Assembly: GCA_937897645.1 (NCBI GenBank)
Contig: CALCNV010000096.1
Coordinates: 1-39,661 of the forward strand
Direction of reading: 5' to 3'
Length of the DNA stretch: 39,661 nucleotides
Origin: an uncultured Lysobacteraceae bacterium
GTDB lineage: Bacteria; Pseudomonadota; Gammaproteobacteria; Xanthomonadales; Xanthomonadaceae
Of this stretch, positions 30,736-37,205 are shown piece by piece (within the stretch, counting starts at the first letter, position 1; every line of letters starts with the position of its first letter). The notes under the pieces were generated by a model. The model ran no database searches. It was not told the DNA's origin and worked only from the letters and a program-made list of their open reading frames with translations. Made by a program: the position numbers and the translations under genes.

Positions 30736-33057
30736 ATGTCGAACGAAGAACAGAAAAATTCCGATTTGAAGCAGGCCGATTCGAAGCAGGCCGACCTGAA
30801 GCAGGCCGCGCTGGAATACCACCGGATTTCGCCGCCGGGCAAGATCAAGATCGCCCCGACCAAGCCCATGGTCACCCAGCGCGACCTGGCCCTCGCGTAT
30901 TCGCCGGGCGTGGCCTACGCCTGCGAGGCCATCGTCGAAGACCCCAATGCCGCCAGCGAAATGACCGCGCGCGGCAACCTGGTCGCGGTGGTCACCAACG
31001 GCACCGCGGTGCTGGGCCTGGGCAATATCGGCCCGCTCGCGGGCAAACCCGTCATGGAAGGCAAGGGCGTGCTGTTCCAGAAGTTCGCCGGCATCGATGT
31101 GTTCGACCTGGAGATCGACGAGAACGACCCCGACAAGCTGGTAGACATCATCGCCTCGCTGGAACCGACCTTCGGCGGCATCAACCTGGAAGACATCAAG
31201 GCACCGGAATGCTTCATCGTCGAGCGCAAGCTGCGTGAGCGCATGAAGATCCCGGTGTTCCACGACGACCAGCATGGCACCGCGATCATCGTCGGCGCCG
31301 CGATCTACAACGCGCTGGAAGTGGTCGGCAAGGACATCGCCGACGTGAAGCTGGCCACGTCCGGCGCCGGTGCCGCGGGCATCGCCTGCCTGGACATGCT
31401 GGTCGCGCTGGGCCTGAAGCCCGAGAACATCCTGGCCTTCGACCGCGAAGGCGTGATCTACAGCGGCCGGCCGAACCTGGACCCGGACAAGGCGCGTTAC
31501 GCGCGCGACACCGACCAGCGCACGCTCGCCGAGATCGTCGCCGGCGCCGACATCTTCCTGGGCCTGTCCGCCGCCGGCGTGCTGAAGCCAGAGATGGTCG
31601 CGATCATGGCCGACAAACCCATCATCCTGGCGCTGGCCAACCCCAACCCCGAGATCTCGCCGGAAGACGCCAAGCGCGTGCGCCCGGACTGCATCATCGC
31701 CACCGGTCGCAGCGACTATCCGAACCAGGTCAACAACGCGCTGTGCTTCCCCTACATCTTCCGCGGCGCGCTGGATGTCGGTGCCACCGTCATCAACGAA
31801 GCCATGAAGACCGCCTGCGTGAAGGCCATCGCCGCGCTCGCGCGTCGCGAAGCCTCCGACCTGGGCACGGCCTACGGCGACGAAATCCCGTGCTTTGGCC
31901 CCGAATACCTGATCCCGCGCCCGTTCGATCCGCGCTTGCTGGTCGAGCTGGCCGGCGCAGTGGCGCAGGCGGCGATGGATTCCGGCGTGGCCCTGCGTCC
32001 GATCGCCGACATGCAGGCGTACCGCGAGAAACTCGGCCAGTTCGTCTACCGCACCAGCCTGATGATGAAGCCGGTGTACGACCGCGCGCGTGGCGACAAG
32101 CAGCGCGTGGTGTATGCCGAAGGCGAAGAGGAAGTGGTGCTGCGCGCGGTGCAGACCGTGATCGACGATGGCCTGGCGTTCCCGATCCTGATCGGCCGCC
32201 CGGACGTGATCCAGACCCGCATCGATCGCCTCGGCCTGCGCATGCGCGAAGGCGTGGATTTCGAACTCACCAACCAGGACGACGATCCGCGCTTCAACGA
32301 GTACTGGCAGTACTACCACGCCATCACCGAACGTCGCGGCGTCACACCGTCGGCGGCGAAGAACCTGATGCGTTCGCGCACGACCCTGATCGCCGCGGTG
32401 ATGGTCGCGCGTGGCGAAGCCGATGCGATGGTCAGCGGCATCGTCGGCCGCTTCCACAAGAAGCTGGGCTACGTGCGCAGCGTGATCCCGCTGGATCCGG
32501 GCGTGCAGTCGACCTCGGCGATGACCGGCGTGATCAACAACCAGGGCGCGTATTTCTTCCTTGACACCCACGTACAGGACGATCCGACGGCCGAGCAGAT
32601 CGCCGAGGCCACGCTGCAGGCGACGTATCGCCTGAAGCTGTTCGGCATCGAGCCCAAGGTCGCGCTGCTGTCGCATTCCAACTTCGGCAGCCACGACACG
32701 CCCGGCGCGCAGAAGATGCGCAAGGTGCGCGAGCTGTTGCGCGAGCGCATGCCTAAACTCGAGATGGACGGTGAGATGCAGGGCGACACGGCATGGGACG
32801 AGGCCTTGCGCCGCAAGATGATGCCGAACACCACGCTCGGCGGTCGCGCCAACCTGTTCGTGCTGCCCAACATCGATGCCGCCAACATCACCTACAACAT
32901 GGTGCGGGTGATGACCGACGGCGTGGCCATCGGCCCGATTCTGATGGGCATCTCCAAGCCGGTGCACATCCTCACCAGCAGCGCCACGCCACGCCGCGTG
33001 GTCAACATGACCGCCATCGCCGCGGTGGATGCGCAGATCCGCAAGCAGCAGAAATGA
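30736..33057 (+). CDS. maeB: NADP-dependent malic enzyme with phosphotransacetylase-like domain
   Basis: This 773-residue MaeB-type enzyme performs oxidative decarboxylation of malate to pyruvate with NADP+, supplying NADPH and pyruvate. The malic domain has SPGVAYACEAI, the catalytic and metal-binding region ECFIVERKLRERMKIPVFHDDQHGTA, and the cofactor motif SGAGAAGIACLDML (about residues 213-226). A phosphotransacetylase-like domain follows from about 430 (RVVYAEGEEEVVLRAV, VVRSVIPLDPGV-like segment) and probably acts as an acetyl-CoA sensor, as in E. coli MaeB. The N-terminal tail contains three copies of a five-residue unit (LKQAD, SKQAD, LKQAA). The length is normal for the fused family. 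Confidence 0.93.
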   Translation: MSNEEQKNSDLKQADSKQADLKQAALEYHRISPPGKIKIAPTKPMVTQRDLALAYSPGVAYACEAIVEDPNAASEMTARGNLVAVVTNGTAVLGLGNIGPLAGKPVMEGKGVLFQKFAGIDVFDLEIDENDPDKLVDIIASLEPTFGGINLEDIKAPECFIVERKLRERMKIPVFHDDQHGTAIIVGAAIYNALEVVGKDIADVKLATSGAGAAGIACLDMLVALGLKPENILAFDREGVIYSGRPNLDPDKARYARDTDQRTLAEIVAGADIFLGLSAAGVLKPEMVAIMADKPIILALANPNPEISPEDAKRVRPDCIIATGRSDYPNQVNNALCFPYIFRGALDVGATVINEAMKTACVKAIAALARREASDLGTAYGDEIPCFGPEYLIPRPFDPRLLVELAGAVAQAAMDSGVALRPIADMQAYREKLGQFVYRTSLMMKPVYDRARGDKQRVVYAEGEEEVVLRAVQTVIDDGLAFPILIGRPDVIQTRIDRLGLRMREGVDFELTNQDDDPRFNEYWQYYHAITERRGVTPSAAKNLMRSRTTLIAAVMVARGEADAMVSGIVGRFHKKLGYVRSVIPLDPGVQSTSAMTGVINNQGAYFFLDTHVQDDPTAEQIAEATLQATYRLKLFGIEPKVALLSHSNFGSHDTPGAQKMRKVRELLRERMPKLEMDGEMQGDTAWDEALRRKMMPNTTLGGRANLFVLPNIDAANITYNMVRVMTDGVAIGPILMGISKPVHILTSSATPRRVVNMTAIAAVDAQIRKQQK

Positions 33058-33617
33058 GTAAGGTCGGAAACGGCGTAACGGAAACATGCAGGAGCGACGC
33101 ACGTGGGAGCGACGTGAGTCGCGATGAAGCTTTCCCAGGAAGGCCTCATCGCGACTTACGTCGCTCCTACATCGCACCTACACCGCACCTACGCGCTGCC
33201 ACGGCTGTTGTAGTGCCGAGCTTGCTCGGCAGCCCTTGGCGCGAGATCCAGAGCAGCCGAGCAAGCTCGGCTCTACGAAGGCATCACGCCTGCCGTGCCC
33301 TCGAAGGATGCGGAAAGCCAGCGATTGCGTAGGAGCGACGTGAGTCGCGAAGGGTCTTGCGCGGGGAATCCTTCGCGACTTACGTCGCTCCTACACCGCA
33401 TCTACGTCGCTGCCACGGCTGTTGTAGTGCCGAGCTTGCTCGGCAGCCCTTGGCGCGAGATCCAGAGCAGCCGAGCAAGCTCGGCTCTACGAAGGCATCA
33501 CGCCTGCCGTGCCCTCGAAGGATGCGGAAAGCCAGCGATTGCGTAGGAGCGACGTGAGTCGCGAAGGGTCTTGCGCGGAAAATCGTTCGCGACTCACGTC
33601 GCTCCTACGATGCAACT
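33058..33617. repeat. 560-bp convergent spacer built of REP hairpins with a tandem duplication
   Basis: No gene is seen. A REP hairpin (33103-33127 with 33146-33170) is followed by a unit of about 214 bp present twice in tandem (33197-33410 and 33411 to about 33608). Each unit carries a GTAGTGCCGAGCTTGCTCGGC / GCCGAGCAAGCTCGGCTCTAC inverted pair (33210-33230 with 33256-33276; 33424-33444 with 33470-33490) and a GTAGGAGCGACGT hairpin (33329-33394; 33543-33608). The units differ at only a few bases, mostly in the last hairpin loop. Short frames here merely repeat the same peptide twice and are not genes. Confidence 0.85.
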
Positions 33618-34004
33618 TCAGGCGCCGTCGCTTCCTTGCAGCATGTCGCGCTGTAGCTGGTCGATGTAGGCGTCGGCGGCTTCGGTGGTGGCGAAGATGT
33701 TGCTCAGCGGCACCGCCTGCACGATGTCCAGGACCTTGCGGATCTGCGCTTGCGGATGCACCAGCAGCACCTTGCCGGCGGGCGCCAGCAGCTTCCGTGC
33801 CTGCAGGATGGAACGGATGCCGGCGCTGCTGATGTAATCCAGGTGCGCCAGCTCCAGTACCAGCACCATGCCGGGCGCGGCCTTCGCCAGCAGCGGCTCC
33901 AGCGCGTCGTCCAGTTGCGCATGGCTGTCGCTGTCGAGGCGGCCGGACAGCACCAGGTACTGGTTGCCGTTGACCGGTGGATAGATCTCGATCTCCAGGC
34001 TCAT
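33618..34004 (-). CDS. STAS-domain anti-sigma factor antagonist, copy 2
   Basis: This 128-residue single STAS domain protein has the phosphorylatable-serine segment LDYISSAGIRSIL near residues 55-67, as in SpoIIAA/RsbV antagonists. In partner switching the unphosphorylated antagonist binds the HATPase kinase and frees that kinase's client; the PP2C phosphatase encoded upstream would activate it. It is a clear paralogue of the STAS gene at 34165 and is separated from it by 160 bp containing a REP hairpin, so it may be expressed at a different level. The ATG at 34004 gives MSLEIEIYPP, parallel to MSLDIQILPP in the paralogue. Confidence 0.88.
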   Translation of the reverse strand: MSLEIEIYPPVNGNQYLVLSGRLDSDSHAQLDDALEPLLAKAAPGMVLVLELAHLDYISSAGIRSILQARKLLAPAGKVLLVHPQAQIRKVLDIVQAVPLSNIFATTEAADAYIDQLQRDMLQGSDGA

Positions 34005-34046
34005 GGCAAGCGTCCATTCCCTGGCTGGTCTTGAGAGCAGGGCAAA

Positions 34047-34131
34047 TTGTGGGAGCGGCGTCCCGCCGCGAGCTTTTGATTTACAGGGCAATGGCAAGGG
34101 CAAGAGCTCGCGGCGGGACGCCACTCCCACA
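34047..34131. repeat. REP hairpin, GTGGGAGCGGCGTCCCGCCGC family
   Basis: Arms at about 34047-34074 and 34104-34131 are complementary with one mismatch (GCCACTCCC against GGGAGCGGC). It lies between the two STAS genes of the regulatory operon. The same family is at 27369-27460. Confidence 0.82.
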
Positions 34132-34164
34132 GGGCCATGCATAACGGGCTGAAGGCTCGCCGCA

Positions 34165-34548
34165 TCACTCGTCCTCGTCGCCCTTCAGCACCTTGCGCTG
34201 CATCGCGTCCAGGTAGGCATCGGCTTCGGCGGTGGAGGAGAAGATCTCGTTCATCGGCACCGCCTTCACCACGTCGAAGACTTTCTGGATCTGCGGCTGC
34301 GGATTGACCACCAGCACCTTGCCGCCGTGGCCGCCCAGCGCCTTGCGGGCCTTGAAGATGGAACGGATGCCGGCGCTGCTGATGTACTCCAGCGCGGCCA
34401 GGTCCAGCACCAGCGACTGCAGCTGGCGCGTCAACAAGGGCTGCAGCTTTTCGTCCAGGTCCTCGTAGGTGTGCGTGTCCAGGCGCCCGGCCAGCACCAC
34501 GCGCTGGCTGCCGTTGCCGGGTGGCAGGATCTGGATGTCGAGGCTCAT
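34165..34548 (-). CDS. STAS-domain anti-sigma factor antagonist, copy 1
   Basis: This 127-residue STAS protein has the conserved LEYISSAGIRSIFKARKALGG segment with the target serine. Its start overlaps the kinase stop by ATGA (34545-34548), so this copy is the tightly coupled partner of the kinase. It is predicted to be phosphorylated by the HATPase and dephosphorylated by the PP2C phosphatase of the same operon. It ends in an acidic tail (KGDEDE). The downstream paralogue at 33618 differs mostly outside the serine segment. Confidence 0.9.
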   Translation of the reverse strand: MSLDIQILPPGNGSQRVVLAGRLDTHTYEDLDEKLQPLLTRQLQSLVLDLAALEYISSAGIRSIFKARKALGGHGGKVLVVNPQPQIQKVFDVVKAVPMNEIFSSTAEADAYLDAMQRKVLKGDEDE

Positions 34549-34982
34549 GCGGAAGGCTCCGGTGGGGTGGTGCGCAGGGTGACCCGCAACAGGTTGCAGT
34601 CGTCCAGGCGTTGGTAGTGGGTGGATTCGGCGATCTGTCGGATCAGGTACAGGCCCAGGCCGCCGATCGGCCGGTCCATGATGTCCGCGTCCAAATCCGG
34701 CAGCGGCGTCGATAGCGGATCGAAGGGCTCGCCGCCGTCACGGAATTCCAGGCTCAGCAGGTCGCCATCAATCGAGATGTTCACCGACAGCTCGTGCTGG
34801 CCCACGTCCACGCCGCCGGCACCGCCGTAGCGGATCGCATTGCTGGCCAGTTCTTCCACGATCAGGCGCACGTCGCCGCGCACGCCGGCATCGATGCCGT
34901 GGCGGATCAGCACCGCTTCCAGCGAGGTGTTGAGGTCTTCCACACGCGCCTGCTCACCCGGGACGATCAGTCGTATCAGCAT
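34545..34982 (-). CDS. HATPase anti-sigma factor-type serine kinase (RsbW/SpoIIAB-like)
   Basis: This 145-residue GHKL ATPase has the N-box IVEELASNAIRYGG (about residues 43-56), FRDGGEPFDP as the G1 region and GGLGLYLIRQ as G2. It should phosphorylate the STAS antagonists and sequester a client, which in other bacteria is a sigma factor, an anti-sigma factor or a diguanylate cyclase. No sigma factor gene is in the window. It overlaps the phosphatase gene by 29 bases at its start and the STAS gene by four at its end. Confidence 0.9.
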   Translation of the reverse strand: MLIRLIVPGEQARVEDLNTSLEAVLIRHGIDAGVRGDVRLIVEELASNAIRYGGAGGVDVGQHELSVNISIDGDLLSLEFRDGGEPFDPLSTPLPDLDADIMDRPIGGLGLYLIRQIAESTHYQRLDDCNLLRVTLRTTPPEPSA

Positions 34983-36972
34983 GCAAACGCTCCTCGGTGG
35001 AAGGAAGGGATGTCGGCGCTTCGCGGCTGAGGCGGATCGCCAGCACGGTGATGTCATCGGATTGCGGCGCGCTGCCGGCGAAGCCATGCACTTCGGCGAT
35101 CAGGCGTTGGCAATGGTCCTGCGCACTGTAACTGGGTCGCACCATCGCCAACAGCCGTTCGCTGCCGTAGGCCTCGTTGTCCGGGTTGAAGGCTTCGGTG
35201 ACGCCGTCGGTGTAGGCCAGCAGGCTGGCCCCGGGTTCCAGCGTGCCGTGCCACAGCGGGAACTGCTCGCAGACCTCGAAACCCAGCGGCGGCCCGGCTT
35301 CGAACGACAACAGTTCCGCGCGTCCGTCGGCATGCAGCAGCAGCGGCGCGTCGTGGCCGGCGTTGGCCAGCGTGCAGCGGCCCGTGCGCACGTCGATGTG
35401 GCCGCACAGCACGGTGGCGAACATGCAGGTCTCGTTGCCTTCCACCAGCCGGCGCGAGGCTTCGGCCAGCACCTGGTCGGGCGAACTGGACGCATGCGCC
35501 GCCACTTCCAGGATGGTGACGGTGCGCGCCATGAACAGCGCCGCCGGCACGCCCTTGTCGGAGATGTCGCCGATCGCGAACCACAGTTCGCCGTCGCCGC
35601 GTTCGATGAAACTGTAGAAGTCGCCTCCCACCGCCTTGGCCGCTTCCAGCGTGGCGTAGGCCTCCAAGTGCGCATTGCCACGGTCGATGAAGCACGCGGG
35701 CGACAGCATGGCCCGCTGGATGTCGCGGGCGATGGAGAGTTCGCTTTCAAGTTTCTGCCGCGCGGCGCCCATCGCGCCGATCTCGGCCAGCTGCTGCTGG
35801 ATCGAGGTGCGTGCATGTTCCAGTGTGCGCGCCATGCGCCCGACTTCGTCGCGGCGACCGGTGTAGGGCACCGGCCAGTCGTACTGGCCATTCGCAAATC
35901 GGGTGGTGGACTGCGCCAGCGCTTCCACCGGGCGGCTGATGTGCCTGGCCAGGCGGCGCACCACCAGCATGCATACCAGGGCGAGCAGCGCGCCCACCGC
36001 GAACAGCAGGCTCAGCGGCCGCGCCAGCTGGGCCAGGATCTGGTCGTAGGACTGCGAGGCCATCACGCTCCAGCCGCTGTCGCTGACCGGTTCCACCGCG
36101 CTGAACTGGCGCTCGCCGGTCACGCTGTCCGCATGCAGGTAGGCCATCGGCTGGTGTAGGCGCATGGCTGCTGCGGCGCCGGTCAGGTCGGTGCGGCCTT
36201 CGCGCTTGATGTAATCGTCCAGGGTCTGCTGCAGGGCCGCGCCGGGTTGCGGGTGCGTGGCCAGGGTGCCGCCCGGGGCGACCAGGATGACCTGCCAGCC
36301 GGGCAGGTGGGCAAGGGTTTCCACCATGTCGGTCAGGCTGGTCACCGGCATGTCCAGGCTGACCATGCCGTGCGTGGTGGCGCCGCGACCGGACGAGCGC
36401 AACGGCATGTTGTAGCTGACCATCCACACCTGGCCGGCGGTCTGGTTGAGGTAGGGCTCGGACCACCAGCCATCCTGCGAGGCCAGCGTGCGCTGGTACC
36501 AGGCCTTGGCGCGGTAGTCGTAGCCGTCGGCCACGAAGTCGCGGTCCTTGTCGTTGGCCGCCACGTAACGTGCGTACGCGGGCTCGCCCTTGTGGCGTGG
36601 TTCCACCACCAGCAGGCCGCCGGTGGCGCCCGGGGTGGCGCGCACCATGGCGCGCAGGGTGGTGGTCAGTTGCTTTGCATCGAGGTTGGCGTTGGCGGCC
36701 AGGTCGGACAGGCCGGTGGTGGTGATCATCACCGTGCGCATGGACGTATCCAGGCGTTGCGCGGCTTCCTGCGCGCTGGCGCGAGTGTCGCGCTTGGCCG
36801 TGTCCAGGATCAGGTCGCGCGCGAACCAGGCGATGGCCACGGTGATCAACAGCAACAGGATGACGTTGATCGCGCCGGACCACAGCGCAATGCGCGTGCG
36901 CAGGCTGTCGCGCCAATGCACGGCTTTCGCCGGTGCTGGCGTAGTGCCCACCTGTGCGTCCATTCCGGACAT
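34954..36972 (-). CDS. Membrane sensor PP2C (SpoIIE-type) phosphatase
   Basis: This 672-residue protein starts with a membrane helix (about residues 31-52, INVILLLLITVAIAWF), then an extracytoplasmic sensor of about 270 residues with dCache-like features (WYQRTLASQDGWWSEPYLN). A second helix (about 325-348) and a HAMP region follow (RRLARHISRPVEALAQSTTRFANG). The PP2C/SpoIIE domain has VGGDFYSF, AIGDISDKGVPAALFM, AYTDGVTEAFN and QSDDITVLAIR, with the metal-binding aspartates intact. It probably senses an external signal and dephosphorylates the STAS proteins. The ATG at 36972 follows a GGGGA ribosome binding site. It heads the operon. Confidence 0.9.
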   Translation of the reverse strand: MSGMDAQVGTTPAPAKAVHWRDSLRTRIALWSGAINVILLLLITVAIAWFARDLILDTAKRDTRASAQEAAQRLDTSMRTVMITTTGLSDLAANANLDAKQLTTTLRAMVRATPGATGGLLVVEPRHKGEPAYARYVAANDKDRDFVADGYDYRAKAWYQRTLASQDGWWSEPYLNQTAGQVWMVSYNMPLRSSGRGATTHGMVSLDMPVTSLTDMVETLAHLPGWQVILVAPGGTLATHPQPGAALQQTLDDYIKREGRTDLTGAAAAMRLHQPMAYLHADSVTGERQFSAVEPVSDSGWSVMASQSYDQILAQLARPLSLLFAVGALLALVCMLVVRRLARHISRPVEALAQSTTRFANGQYDWPVPYTGRRDEVGRMARTLEHARTSIQQQLAEIGAMGAARQKLESELSIARDIQRAMLSPACFIDRGNAHLEAYATLEAAKAVGGDFYSFIERGDGELWFAIGDISDKGVPAALFMARTVTILEVAAHASSSPDQVLAEASRRLVEGNETCMFATVLCGHIDVRTGRCTLANAGHDAPLLLHADGRAELLSFEAGPPLGFEVCEQFPLWHGTLEPGASLLAYTDGVTEAFNPDNEAYGSERLLAMVRPSYSAQDHCQRLIAEVHGFAGSAPQSDDITVLAIRLSREAPTSLPSTEERLHADTTDRPG

Positions 36973-37143
36973 GCGATCCCCGCGATATCCCCAAGATATC
37001 CGTGTGCGGATCATAGGCCTGATGGGGGCCTTCGTGCATGGCAGCGGTCGCAAAACATGCGTGCCTGCCTTGTCCCGGGACAGGCCCGGCCCGGGGCATT
37101 CCATACGCCGGCGTAGCGAGGTCGGCGCGCATGGGCTTGCGTT

Positions 37144-37149
37144 ACACTC
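37144..37149 (+). promoter_or_regulatory. Candidate -10 (TACACT) for aceE
   Basis: TACACT lies about 57 bases upstream of the aceE ATG in the 233-bp spacer that separates it from the divergent phosphatase operon. A -35 match is weak. GGGAG at 37197-37201 before the ATG is a good ribosome binding site. Confidence 0.28.
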
Positions 37150-37205
37150 CGGGGCTCAATAAAAACGACAACAACCACGCCCGGCGTGGTGCAACGGGAG
37201 TGGTG

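Noticed and set aside
30595..33177. An 860-codon - strand open frame
   Set aside because: It is antisense to maeB and extends into REP repeats at both ends; no domain is seen.
33295..33557. Short + frames over the 33.2-33.6 kb repeats
   Set aside because: Their translations are the same peptide twice because of the tandem duplication; no start signal or conservation is expected.
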